The notes: a model not told the origin generated them from the sequence alone. 64,000 bases of DNA from Proteles cristata cristata (GCA_017311185.1 JAESUZ010005462.1:4588001-4652000); one strand, 5' to 3'. Shown: positions 22,337-33,662, counted from the stretch's first letter. Program-made: numbers and translations.

Positions 22337-23228
22337 ATGATGAAACGAAAGACCTCTCCCCCAAAGAAACTGCAAGAAGAAATGACAGCTAATGAACTGC
22401 TCAAAACAGATAGCAGCAGCATAACTGAAGAAGATTAGAATAATAATGGTAAAATTAATAGCTGGGCTTGAAAAAAACATAGGGGACATCAAAGAAACTA
22501 TGGCTACAGACAGAATGGAAAATAAAAATAGGTATGAAGAATTAAAAAATGCGATAAATGAGATCCATAATAAACTAGAGGCCTCCAATGCACCGATTGA
22601 AGAGACAGAAAGGAGAATAAGTGATTTAGAAGACACGATTATAGAAAAACAAGAAGCTGACAAAAAAAGAGACAAACTGATCCAGGAACAGGAAAGAAGA
22701 ATTCGAGAGCTCAGCGATAAGGTCAAACGCAACAATATCCGTATCATAGGAATCCCAGAAGACGAAGAGAGAGAGAAAGGTGCTGAAGGTGTCCTGGAAC
22801 AAATTATAGCAGAGAACTTCCCCGACCTGGGGAAGGAAGTAAATGTGGAAATACAAGAGGCTCAGAGGACTCCTCTCAGACGTACCTTGAATTGATCTTC
22901 TGCACAACATATCATAGTAAAAATGGCAAAATACAAGGACAAAGAGAGAAGTTTGAAAGCAGCTAGGGAGAAAAGGGCCCTCACATACAAAGAGAAACCT
23001 ATCAGAGTGGTGACAGACCTATCTACTGAAACTTGGCAGGCCAGAAAAGAATGGCAGGAAATCTTCAACGTGATGAACAGTAAACATATACAGCCAAGAA
23101 TCCTCTATCCAGCAAGCCTGTCATTCAAAATAGAAGGAGACATAAAAACCTTTCCAAATAAACAGAAATTGAAAGAATTTGTCACCACGAAGCCAGCCCT
23201 ACAAGAAATCCTGAGGGGGATGCTCTGA
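22337..23228 (+). pseudogene. L1 ORF1p gene, frameshifted and nonsense-mutated
   Basis: ORF1p is the trimeric RNA-binding chaperone of L1 ribonucleoprotein particles. The tandem start ATGATGAAACG (22337) opens a frame that hits TAG at 22436-22438, where 'GAAGAAGATTAG' looks like a small deletion. The true frame resumes as a 149-codon stretch (22446-22892) with a heptad-rich, Glu/Lys/Arg-rich coiled coil, then the RRM region beginning N-N-I-R-I-I-G-I-P-E-D (about 22722). TGA at 22893-22895 interrupts the RRM where Arg is expected. The rest (22896-23228) reads on in the same frame, including the C-terminal domain with R-E-K-R-A-L-T-Y and the terminal E-I-L-R-G-M-L, then TGA. With both defects no full protein can be made. 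Total span about 297 codons, as in other carnivore L1s. Confidence 0.92.
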
Positions 23229-23274
23229 AGGAAAGGTTGCAAGGAACAAAGATTCCAGAGACACCACCACAAAC

Positions 23275-25974
23275 ATGAACCCTACAAAAGATACAAAGAC
23301 TCTAAACCCACATATTTCAATAATAACACTGAATGTAAATGGGCTGAATGCTCCAATCAAAAGACATAGGGTAGCAGAATGGATTAAAAAACAAAATCCA
23401 TCTATATGCTGTCTATAAGAAACTCATTTTAGACAGGAAGATACCTTCAGATTAAAAGTAAGGGGATGGAGAAATATATATCATGCTACAGGAAATCAAA
23501 AGAAAGCCGGAGTAGCGATACTTATGTCAGAAGAACAGGACTTTAAATTCAAGACAATCACAAGAGATGAAGAAGGGCACTACATAATAATTACAGGGTC
23601 CATCCATCAGGAAGAACTAACAATCATAAATGTCTACGCACCGAATATGGGAGCACCTAAATATCTAAAACAATTAATCACAAACAGAAACAAGCTTATA
23701 GATAAGAATGTGCTAAGAGCAGGGGACTTTAATACTCTGCTCACAGCAATGGATAAGTCAACGAGACAGAAAATCACTAAAGAAATGATGGACTTGAAAG
23801 ATACATTGGACCAGATGGATCTGACGGATATATTTAGAACTTTACATCCTGAGGCCAGGGAATTCACTTTCTTCCCAAGTGCGCATGGCACATTATCCAA
23901 GATAGATCACATACTGGGACATAAAGCAGCCCTCAATAAATATAAAAGAATAGAGATCCTACCATGCACACTGTCTGATCACAATGCTTTGAAACTTGAA
24001 ATCAATTACAGGAAGAAGTCTGGAAAACTTCCAAAACCATGGAGGTTAAAGAACACCCTTCTAAAGAATGAATGGGACAATCAGGCAATTAGAGATGAAA
24101 TTAAAAAATATATGGAAACAAATGAAAATGAAAACACAACAATTCAAAATCTATGGGATGCGGCAAAGGCAGTCCTAAGAGGAAAGTACATTGCTCTCCA
24201 GGCCTATTTCAAGAGATTAGAAAAAGCACAAGTCCAAAATCTAACAGCTCACCTAAAGGAACTAGAGGCAGAGCAACAAGAACGCCCTAAACCCAGTAGA
24301 AGAAGAGAAATAGTAAAAATTAGAGCAGAAATAAACAACATAGAGACCAAAGAAACAATGGAACAGATCAATGAAACCAAGAGTTGGTTTTTTGAAAAAG
24401 TAAACAAAATTGACAAACCTCTAGCCAGACTTATCAAAAAGAAAAGAGAGAGCACCCAAATAGACAAAATTATGAATGAAAATGGACTGATTACAACCAA
24501 CCCCTCAGAAATACAAGCAATTATCAGGGAATACTATGAAAAATTATATGCCAACAAATTGGACAACTTAGAAGAAATGGACAAATTCCTAAACACACAC
24601 TCACTACCAAAATTCACACGGGAAGAAATAGAAAACCTGAACAGACCCATAATGAGTGAAGAAATTGAATCAGTGATCAAAAATCTCCCAACAAATAAGA
24701 GCCCTGGACCTGATGGCTTCCCTGGGAAATTCTACCAGACATTTCAAACAGAATTAATCCCAATTCTTCTCAAGCTATTCCAAAAAATAGAAAGCGAAGG
24801 AAAACTCCCAGACCCATTTTATGAAGCCAGCATCACACTGATTCCCAAGCCAGACAGAGATCCAGCAAAAAAAAAGAACTACAGGCCAATATCCTTGATG
24901 AATACGGATGCAAAAATCCTCAGCAAGATCCTTGGTAATCGAATCCAGCAGCATATAAAAAGAATCATCCGCCAAGATCAAGTGGGATTCATTCCTGGGT
25001 TACAGGGCTGGTTCAACATTCGCAAATCAATTAATGTGATACATCATAACAATAAAAGAAAAGATAAAAACCATAGAATCCTCTCAATAGTTGCAGAAAA
25101 AGCATTTGACAGAATACAGGATCCCGTCTTAATAAAGACTCTAGAGAAAGTTGGGATAGTAGGAACCTACTTAAACATCATCAAAGCCATCTATGAGAAG
25201 CCTTCAGCTAACATCATCCTCAACGGGGAAAAACTCAGAGCTTTCCCCCTGAGATCAGGAACAGGACAGGGATGTCCACTCTCACCACTGTTGTTTAACA
25301 TAGTGCTGGAAGTCGTAGCATCAACCATCAGACACCAAAAGGAAATCAAAGGCATCAGAATTGGCAAAGAGGAAGTCAAACTTTCCCTCTTCGCAGATGA
25401 CATCATACTCTACATCGAAAACCCGACAGACTCCACCAGAAGCCTACTAGAACTGATCCAAGAATTCAGCCAAGTTGCAGGGTACAAAATCAACGTACAG
25501 AAATCGGTTGCATTTTTATACACCAATGATGAAGCAACAGAAAGAGAAATCAAGAAACTGATCCCATTCACGATTGCACAAAAAACCATAAAATACCTTG
25601 GAATAAACCTAACCAAGGATACAAGAGATGTGTATGATGAAAACTATAGAAAACTTATGAAGGAAATTGAAGAAGACACAAAGAAATGGAAAAACATTCC
25701 ATGCTCATGGATAGGAAGAATAAATATAGTTAAGACGTCATTACTACCTAAGGCACTCTACACATTCAATGCAATTCCAATCAAAATTGCACCAGCATAC
25801 TTCTCAAAACTAGAACAAACTATCCAAAAATTTGTATGGAACCACAAAAGACCCCGAATAGCCAAAGTAATCCTGAAAAATAAAACCAAAGCGGGAGGGA
25901 TCACCATCCCAGACTTTAGCCTCTACTACAAAGCTGTCATCATCAAGACAGTATGGTATTGGCACAAAAACTGA
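23275..25974 (+). pseudogene. L1 ORF2p gene (endonuclease/reverse transcriptase), two stops, 3' truncated
   Basis: ORF2p nicks target DNA and primes reverse transcription of L1 or SINE RNA. ATG at 23275 is chosen because it is in frame with the 816-codon run that starts at 23524. Codon 48 (23416-23418) is TAA where L1 has Gln, immediately before the catalytic Glu-Thr-His of the endonuclease. All other endonuclease landmarks are present: T-L-N-V-N-G-L-N near codon 20, V-Y-A-P-N, G-D-F-N, and S-D-H ending at His 236. The RT domain keeps [25 protein letters not shown] and F-A-D-D at codons 706-709 (25390-25401). Both His 236 and FADD sit exactly six residues beyond human numbering as I recall it, so no net indel occurred between them. 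TGA at codon 900 replaces an Arg codon (A to T). About 375 C-terminal residues, including the Cys-rich domain, are missing. Confidence 0.95.
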
Positions 25975-25985
25975 CACATAGACCA

Positions 25986-26214
25986 CTTTTAATAGACCAT
26001 TTTAATTTATTCAATGAAAATAATTTTATATTGAAAAGGTAAGAGTACAATTATGTCTTTGAGAAAAAGGCAATAGGTTTTTACAATTCCTACCAAAACT
26101 GATCTTAGTTTTCTATGCTTCAGTGAAGATTGTTCTCCTCATTCTCTACTAGAAGATAACATGAATGTAGACTACACTTATCAAAATAATATACAGAAAA
26201 CAATTTTAATTTTT
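25986..26214. other. Unique segment between two L1 pieces
   Basis: Not recognisable as L1; this is the breakpoint region where the 3' end of the large L1 was lost. Confidence 0.5.
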
Positions 26215-27115
26215 CATCATCAGAGAAATACAAATCAAAACTACATTGAAATAACATCTGTCAGAGTGGCTAAAGTTAACAACTCAGGCAACAACAGATG
26301 TTTGTGAGCATGTGGAGAAAGAGGAATTCTTTTGCACTACTGATGGGAATGCAAACTGGTACAGGCACTCTGAAAAATAGTATAGATGTTCCTAAAAAAA
26401 TTAAAAATAGAACTACCCTACAACCCAACAACTGTACTAGTAGGTATTTATCCAAAGGATAATACCTTTGTGTATTTGAAAAAGTGTTGATTCAAAGGGC
26501 CATATGCACCCAATTTTTATAGCAGCACTATCAACAATAGCCAAAGTATGAAAAGAGCCCAAATATCCATCGACTGATGAATGGATAAATAAGATGTGGT
26601 ATATATATATACACAATGGAATATTACTTGGTGATCAAAAAGAATGAAATCTTGCCATTCACAACAACATGGAGGGAACTACAGTGTATTATGCTAAGCT
26701 AAATAAGTTAGTCTGAGAAAAACAAATATCATATGATTTCACTCATGTGGAATTTAATAGACACAACAGATAAACATTGGGGAAGGATAGGAAAAATAAG
26801 ATAAAAACAGAGAGGTAAGCAAACGATAAGAGACTTAAATACAGAGAACAAACTGAGGGTTGCTGGAAGGGTGTTGGGTGGGTGAATGAGCTAAATGGGT
26901 GATAGGCATTAAGGAGAGCACTTGGGATGAGCACTCAGTGTTATATGTAAGAGATGAATCACTAAATTCTATTCCTGAAATTATTATTACACTATATGTT
27001 ATATTACACTATATGTGTAATATATTACACATATATATGTGTAATATGTTATATTACACTATATGTTAATTAGCTTGATTTAAATAAAAAATAATATTAA
27101 TAAACTAAAAAATTT
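26215..27115 (+). mobile_element. Old LINE-1 3' end (ORF2 tail and 3' UTR)
   Basis: 'GAGAAATACAAATCAAAACT', 'GATGGGAATGCAAACTGGTA', 'CAACTGTACTAGTAGGTATT', 'GAATGGATAAATAAGATGTG', then a 3' UTR with GAGGGTTGCTGG and terminal AAATAAAAA. It has many stops and is clearly more diverged than the neighbouring large L1, so it is a different, older insertion. Confidence 0.85.
26986..27068. repeat. ATTACACTATATGT tandem/inverted tract
   Basis: Three 'ATTACACTATATGT' units with a 26-bp perfect palindrome centred near 27022 (27010-27035) and a second hairpin (stem 9, loop 3) at 27039-27059. It grew inside the old L1 3' UTR. Confidence 0.9.
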
Positions 27116-27369
27116 TTAATTTTGTAAATCAGCTTAATATTTTCCTAAATAGTCATTTAATGAGTCAGATTAACAGTAAGAAAGAGAAGAAAGAAAAAAG
27201 ACCAAAGCATGAAGAGACTCCAAAATGATATTAATGTATTTTTCCTTTACAAATCCCATATACGTAGGCAATGCTTCCTGTCCCCAAATGTAAGTACTCC
27301 ACAGAATATAAAAAATTTTAAGAAAATAAATACATCAGTCCTCTTTTGGTCTCATTAGCTTTTGACATT
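27116..27369. other. Unique spacer
   Basis: Nothing recognised. Confidence 0.5.
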
Positions 27370-27387
27370 AAGAACACATATTATCTT

Positions 27388-27594
27388 GGGGCGCTTGGGT
27401 GGCTCAGTTGGTTAAGTGTCCAACTTCAACTTGTGTCATGATCTCACAGTTCCTGAGTTCAAGCCCTTCATCGTGTTCTGTGCTGACAGCTCAGAGCCGG
27501 GAGTCTGCCTCAGATTATGTGTCTTCTCTCTCTGCCCCTCTTGTGTTTGTATGCTCTCTCTCAAAAATAAACATAAAATATTTTTTTAATAAAA
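27388..27594 (+). mobile_element. CAN SINE, first of tandem pair
   Basis: 'GGGGCGCTTGGGTGGCTCAG' head. AAGAACACATATTATCTT (27370-27387) precedes it, and a near-copy AAGAACAGATATTATTTT follows, shared with the next SINE. Confidence 0.93.
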
Positions 27595-27611
27595 AGAACA
27601 GATATTATTTT

Positions 27612-27810
27612 GGGGCACCTGGGTGGCTCAGTTGGTTAAGCCTCTGACTTTGATTTTGGCTCAGATTAATGTCTACAGTTTGAGCCCCAAGTTGGGCTCT
27701 GTTCTGACAGCCCAGAGCCTGGAGGAGCTTGCTTCAGATTCTGTCTCCCCCTCTCTCTGTCCCGCACCCACTCATGTTCTGTCTCACTTGCAAAAATAAA
27801 CATTTAAAAA
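27612..27810 (+). mobile_element. CAN SINE, second of tandem pair
   Basis: Starts right after AAGAACAGATATTATTTT; a third version, AAGAACAAATATTAACTT, follows its tail at about 27811-27828. Two independent insertions used the same site. Confidence 0.93.
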
Positions 27811-28048
27811 AAGAACAAATATTAACTTACAGAAGGTTTGGAGTACTTTATTCACTCATTCATTCACTTCTCCGATTTCTGAATAACCCATTAACTTCAA
27901 AACGATTTAGAAAGTGTCCTATATCAGGATAATTACTGGGATTAAGAACCTAAATGTACATTAAAAGGCTACCTACTAATAGTATTAAATAAATGACATT
28001 CCCTTGTGACATATATTAACAGAGTAGAATTCTTCTTTTACACTTCTT

Positions 28049-28226
28049 TTTAAATGTATGTTTATTTATTTATTTTGAGAGTGGGAGGATAGGCAGAGGA
28101 AGAAGGAGAGAAAGAATCCCAAGCAGCCTCCACACTCAATGCAGAGGCTAACGTGGGGCTCAGTCTCAGACCTGAGTCAAAATCAAGAGTTGAACACTCA
28201 GCCAACTGAGCCACCCAGGCACCCCT
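28049..28226 (-). mobile_element. CAN SINE, older type
   Basis: 'TTTATTTATTTATTTTGAGA' start, 'CCCAAGCAGCCTCCACACTC', end 'CTGAGCCACCCAGGCACCCC'. The region around the B box is shortened. Confidence 0.88.
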
Positions 28227-28285
28227 ACAAAATTCATTTTCAATAAATGTTTGATGATATTATTGTATTTTAGAAGTGTAAAAAT

Positions 28286-28492
28286 AGCGACGCCTAGGTG
28301 GCTCATTCAGTTAAGCATCTGACTCGATTTTGGCTCAGGTCACCATGTAATGGTTAACCAGTTGGAGTCCCATGTGAGGCTCCATGCTGACAGCTTGGAG
28401 CCTACTTGGGATTCTATTTCTCCCTTTCTCTGCCTTTCCCCCACATACTCTCTCAAAATAAATAAATAAACTTTAAAAGAAAAAAGAAAATA
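28286..28492 (+). mobile_element. CAN SINE, older type
   Basis: 'GACGCCTAGGTGGCTCATTC' head, 'GGAGCCTACTTGGGATTCTA', AAATAAATAAA end. It forms a head-to-head inverted pair with the copy 60 bp upstream. Confidence 0.88.
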
Positions 28493-29372
28493 AATGTCTT
28501 AGATGTGTATTATAAAACATTCATCTTCCTTCATCAATTTGTCTAAAATATTGTCTTAGATTCTATTCACAATTGGATCTATTAAAACCTCCTTAATATA
28601 TGGTAGACATATTTAGAAAGTCACACAAAGACAAATCACTGAATATTATTTATAACTTAAGAACAGGGAATAATGTGTTTCTTCCTCTGTACACATGTAA
28701 TAATTGCTTATATGTTCTATGTTACATTGTAGATTATATACATGTCTTCTCAACTAGGTTTTATATAACTCTATATTCTCCTCTAGGGTTTTACATTTTA
28801 TTTTATTTTAATATTTTTATTAAATATTCGTTGATTAAGTGTAAATATGTAAACAAACATAATTTTGGTAAGCTCATTATTACATTTCTTCATTTTTGTT
28901 TGTTTGTTTTTATGTATCCTAACCCAAGGGGGCTCTCTAATATCCAGTTCTGATGTTCTTATTTAAACATTTAATGTTTTTAAATTTCATGGAAAAATTT
29001 TCAAGAATGCATTCTCATTTCTTTACCATTCTACATGCAAATAAACCAGCTTAAGAGTCAAAAATAGTAGCTATTCTCTAATATTGGCTATTAAATGAAG
29101 ATGTACAAGCAAAACTGATTTTCTAAAAATGCATACATGTCATTTATTATGTAAGTTTAAATATTTACCTCTTTTATTAACTCAGAAATGGCTTTGTCTA
29201 TGTTACACACACTCAACAGATTTTGCTTGCATGTTGTTGAAGAGTGCTGTACTCCTTGTAACAACTTTTGTTTAGGACTATTGTTTAGATGGGTGTGTGT
29301 GTGTGGTGTTCACACCTGCTGCATTTATCTCCTGGTCTTATATTGATTTGAAAGATAATGGAATTTTTTATT
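28493..29372. other. AT-rich unique sequence
   Basis: A 117-codon open frame (28600-28953) is hydrophobic and Ile/Tyr-rich with no recognisable domain; I treat it as chance. A short GT run lies near 29292. Confidence 0.5.
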
Positions 29373-29389
29373 AGAAATAAAGATACATT

Positions 29390-29622
29390 GGGGCACCTGG
29401 GTGGCTTAGTCGGTTAAACGTCCAACTTTCACTTAGGTCATGATCTCGCGGTTTGTGGATTCGAGCCCCACATTGGGCTCTGTGCTGACTACCAGCTCAG
29501 AGTCTGGAGCGTGTTTCAGTTTGTGACTCCCTCTCTCTCTCTGACCCTCCCCTGCTCATGCTGTCTCTGTCTCTCTCTCTCTCTCTCTCTCTCCTAGAAA
29601 TAAATAAAACTTTAAAAAAAAA
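29390..29622 (+). mobile_element. CAN SINE, CCTAGAAATAAATAAAAC subfamily
   Basis: Extended core ('CTGACTACCAGCTCAG'), long CT run (29562-29593) and 'CTCCTAGAAATAAATAAAAC' end. AGAAATAAAGATAC before and AGAAATAAGATAC after are the target duplication. Confidence 0.93.
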
Positions 29623-29635
29623 AGAAATAAGATAC

Positions 29636-30689
29636 CTCTATTTTTAAAATCTTAAAAATATGGTTAATAGCTTTGGATACCAATCATCATCACAATCATG
29701 GCCAAATAATATTCTTTATTTGGCTGAATTACACCATAAATAATAATATTAAAACTAAATCATTAATTGGAGAAATTAAACAATTGATAACACAAGCTGA
29801 AAGGCTTAAGCTATTAACCTTGTAGGCACCAAACAGTGGAAGAGAAACACTATTGGACTGCACTGCTAAGGAATGAATTTCAAAAACAGAGTCTAAGTAG
29901 TAAATAACTTTTCTACTAAAGATGTACATCTATATTTTGCCCATGGATATAATACCAATGCAGAATGAACATGGCCACAGCACTTATTTTGAGCCAAGCC
30001 TTCAAATTTCAACTGTTCTCAATAAAAGTCAATCTTTTAACTCTTTTCATGTTATCATTATTTTCTTATATAAATATATACTTATTTTTTATTTATCAAA
30101 CAGGTCATAAGCTAGTGATCTACCGGCAAAAGATTTTGATTTGGCATACACAGTGATGTTTTTAAAGTTTGCATTAGTTGTCAACATACAAAAATTGGGA
30201 GATATCGTATAAAAATCCAGTTTTCTACCTTGAAAACTCAGATGATCTCCCAGTTCAGGCCCATTTGCTTGATAGGTAATTACTTCCCTTCAATTACAAC
30301 AAGACTCCCTAGATTGCCAGAATCCCTAACCAACGTACTTTGCTTGCACTCCAGAAATGTGACTTTGCAATTTTCTGGAATGTGTCTACTGACACAAAGA
30401 CTAAAGATGGCAATTTTTATTATTTAATTATATAAATATAGAGCCACCTCCATATAAGAAAAGATATATTGTGTTTTTTCACATGTTTTTTTGTCAAACT
30501 TTCTTGCAAGAAGTTATAACTAAGTGGTGATAAATATTCTTAGAAACAAAAATTATTTTGATCATATTTAGTTCACAAACTCTTTATAAACAGTATCTCA
30601 TTAGAAAGCAAAAGCAGAGACTGATTTATTTTAGTCAGATGATCTTCATTCTTCTGTTAATGAGGACTGGGCAAATAGGAAATGTTAAA
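29636..30689. other. AT-rich unique sequence
   Basis: No repeat family or gene recognised. Confidence 0.5.
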
Positions 30690-31040
30690 AGGTGCTAGAC
30701 ATGAATTCCAAAGTTCAAAGTGTCAAGGGGAAAAGTTCTAAGAGAATATAAGGTCACGCTTGTAGAGCAAGTACAGCACAGATGAAAGTTGTGGCTTAAA
30801 ATATTGAGAAATGGGAAGATGCTTCAGTGTGGGAAGAGTTATGACAGCAGAGAAGTCAAGGAGGAAGATTAGTTCCATAGATCATCAAGGAAGGTGTCCA
30901 GGACATCAGTTCTGACAGCATGAACTTTGGAGAAGTGGTGAATAATGTACACATGAAAAGATAGATGTGTATGGCATTTACTGATATAAGCTCTACACCA
31001 GGTGGATCTGGTAGTGCATAAAAATTTTTAATGAAAAGAA

Positions 31041-31096
<56 letters not shown>

Positions 31097-31260
31097 GCCA
31101 GGTAAAGCCATCTGATATGAATGCAAAGAGGAGGAACAGAAAGAGAAAGAATGGCCTGGAGGAAGAGACGCAATGGACTCCTTTTGGAAGCATTTGTAGG
31201 GAAAGAGTGGAGAGAAAGTCAGACTTCATTCAGATGAAGAAGTAGGAAAAATGGTTGAAA
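30690..31260 (-). mobile_element. Possible LINE-2 ORF remnant, antisense
   Basis: Phrases such as 'GACAGCAGAGAAGTCAAGG' and 'ACTTTGGAGAAGTGGTGAAT' follow the order of the reversed L2 reverse-transcriptase region. The GAAA microsatellite interrupts it. Weak evidence. Confidence 0.4.
31033..31095. repeat. (GAAA)n microsatellite
   Basis: About 14 GAAA units, nearly pure, with A-rich lead-in 'AATGAAAAGAAAAG'. The A-rich lead-in might be a relic of a retroposon tail. Confidence 0.95.
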
Positions 31261-32575
31261 AAAATGTTCAGTATACAGACAAGTTTGCTCAAAATTTAAA
31301 AAGGGATTCACAAATGTAGTCCAGTTTCTATTTAGAAAGGAATTAATGAAAACAAAATCCTAAATGACCCTTTAGAGAAACAAAGCACTTCTCTATTTAC
31401 AAACACTGTACTCATGATTAATAAGTTCTTCTCTTTAACCTGGTTTCTACATGCTAGTATGAGGCAAATACTTTACTAGATCATTTCTTTTGCTAATTAT
31501 AATTTTAAACTGTTAAGAACTTAGCTTGACTGTCATATAGATTGTCAAATGAATTCTAGTCAAAGGCCATTTAATACATTTCTGCCAGAACTTCAAACAC
31601 AATGATAGAATTATGTAAATTGACTCACTTTTCTAGGTTAAGTCTCCTCAAAAGTAAAAAGAATGTTCTTCATCAGCTAAGTTTCATAAGTTGATGATAC
31701 ATTTAAAAACTACAAAGGTAGTGGAGCTCTAACATGGGGTAAAAAAATTGACTTATAAATATAGGATTTCTTTTTTCCACCAGAGACTTTCCTAGACTCT
31801 TTCTAATCTGGTACATCAGGAAAACAAATAAGTAAATATCTTGATTTGATGCTTTCATTAAATTAACCCTAGAAAGAAGCCTATTACTTTTAAAATTATT
31901 TGGTCTTAAGTGGCATTTAAGTTCTCTTTACTTTTATTTCCCTTATCACACTCTAGCATTTGAAAACAAAACAAACAAAACAAAACAACTTGTTTCTCCT
32001 TATTAAACTGGACATTCACCTGATATTGACACCCTGAAGCTTCCCTCCTTTTGTCACAAAACTATTAGATCCATATAATACAAAAAAAATGTACATTGAA
32101 TCAAAAGAAACCAAAGCTATTACAAGGTTTTCTTTTCAGAACTAGTTATTACTCTTAAAGCATGTTATTTGACTGTAGTATAAGATATAGTAAAGTAGTG
32201 TTCACAGAAACCACTCTTAGTAGAACACAAAAATGCGAGAGGTATAAGAAGATGAAAAACAAAACAAAACAACTAGTATAACACATGATTGGGCTGGCAG
32301 AAAGTATAGGAATTCCTCAGAAGCCTGAGCAGGAAAGTTCTTACCCACAGGAGTAAGCGGCACTGGAGCCACAGATTGCTTTCCAGTCTATGCTCGATGC
32401 TGGTGGCCTAGATTCTGGATATTAATGGACCACCCATTAGGAGAAAGAACACAAAACCAGAACCTGAACAGGCTAGTTGATTCGATTAGAAACCAGAATT
32501 ATAAGCAGAATTATAAGGAGAATAGTGGATCCATCCAGTCAGGAGGGAGGGCATAGAGGAGAAATACAGAGGAGA
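31261..32575. other. Unique sequence
   Basis: No gene or family recognised; AAAAC-rich runs near 31965 and 32262. Confidence 0.5.
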
Positions 32576-32692
32576 CTCTCATGGTACAACTGCCATTTTA
32601 CTCTTTAGGTGGGTGGTGGATACATGGGGATTCACTTTCTTTTTATACCATAAATTATACATGTATTCTTCAATAAAATTGTTTTAGTTTAA
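32576..32692 (+). mobile_element. Possible old L1 3' terminus
   Basis: 'GGGTGGTGGATACATGGGGA' followed by 'TATACATGTATTCTTCAATA' resembles the terminal 3' UTR of old L1 elements. Confidence 0.4.
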
Positions 32693-33082
32693 CTTGAAAT
32701 AACTTTTCTGAACTCAAACCCAAATCAAAATATTGAGGGTATTACAATTTAGAAAATGCTCTTTTTTGTCCACAAAAAGCACACCTGATATGTTACAATA
32801 TCTGTATATATAAAGTCACCACATAGGAATGCTTAAGTAACATTTTGACAACAACCCTTCTCCTCTGCCTCATAATTCCCACCTTGTGTTTGAAAAATCA
32901 GAGAAAGTACTGAACCATGGCTTGTTCAATTAATTAAAGCTCAATTCTGCCACCAAATTCAACATAGTCTTTATTTTGCTCTCAGTTTGTAATAGGCAAC
33001 CCTCTGTAATCACTAGGATCACTGTAAATTCTGACTTGTGAGTTCAAAAATCAAATTCATACACCCAAAGCAAAGAATGATC
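32693..33082. other. Unique spacer
   Basis: Nothing recognised. Confidence 0.5.
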
Positions 33083-33098
33083 AAAAATAAGGTTTCAT

Positions 33099-33290
33099 GG
33101 GGTGCTTGAGTGCCTTAGTTGGTTAAGCACTCCACTCTCAATTTCAGATCAGGTCATGATCTCCTGGCTCATGAGATCAAACCCCACTTTGGGCTCTGCA
33201 TGATGGTGCAGAGCCTACTTAGGATTCTCTCCCTCCCTCTCAGCCCCTCCCTTTCATTCTCCCTGTCTCAAAATAAATAAATAAACTTTA
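33099..33290 (+). mobile_element. CAN SINE with 16-bp target duplication
   Basis: AAAAATAAGGTTTCAT (33083-33098) and AAAAATAAGGCTTCAT (33291-33306), one change. Older core ('GATGGTGCAGAGCCTACTT'). Confidence 0.93.
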
Positions 33291-33662
33291 AAAAATAAGG
33301 CTTCATTTCAATTTTACAATCATTGAAAATGATTTCAAAGTAGGAAATGTAAATATTTTGAGGAATGGTCACTTGCCAGAATATATATCCAACTTCTTAA
33401 ATGACAAACCAGAAGAGGCCAACATTCATTCAAATGCCAAACTTTGTTGCTGTTTTTAAAGAATCAATTTCTTTTATTCATATTATACCCAAATAGTGCT
33501 CGATTAATGGAGAATTTTTTCTGACAGTCCACAGACTACTTATAGAAAATACTACTTGTTGAAATATTGGATTTAATGTTTTCTCTTTGGAGTACTTGAA
33601 GAAATTAAAATAGATGTTGGAATTTTCTATTTTAATTAGGTTCACTTAAAATGTGATCTGTT

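Larger units (their letters stand above)
20412..25985 (+). mobile_element. Near full-length carnivore L1, 3' end missing, inactive
   Basis: The element has a GC-rich 5' UTR (about 1.9 kb), ORF1 and two thirds of ORF2 in the right order and spacing (46-bp gap between the ORFs). L1 text begins 'GGAGAGGGCAAGATGCGGAG' and stops just after codon 900 of ORF2. The ORF2 C-terminal region, 3' UTR and A-tail are absent, and I see no target duplication. L1s made by target-primed reverse transcription keep the 3' end and lose the 5' end, so a later deletion or rearrangement probably removed the 3' part. ORF1 has a frameshift and a nonsense codon; ORF2 has two nonsense codons. Divergence is otherwise low: the EN and RT boxes are intact. 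Confidence 0.93.

Noticed and set aside
22277..22747. 156-codon minus-strand frame, hydrophobic
   Set aside because: It is the antisense shadow of the L1 ORF1 coiled coil.
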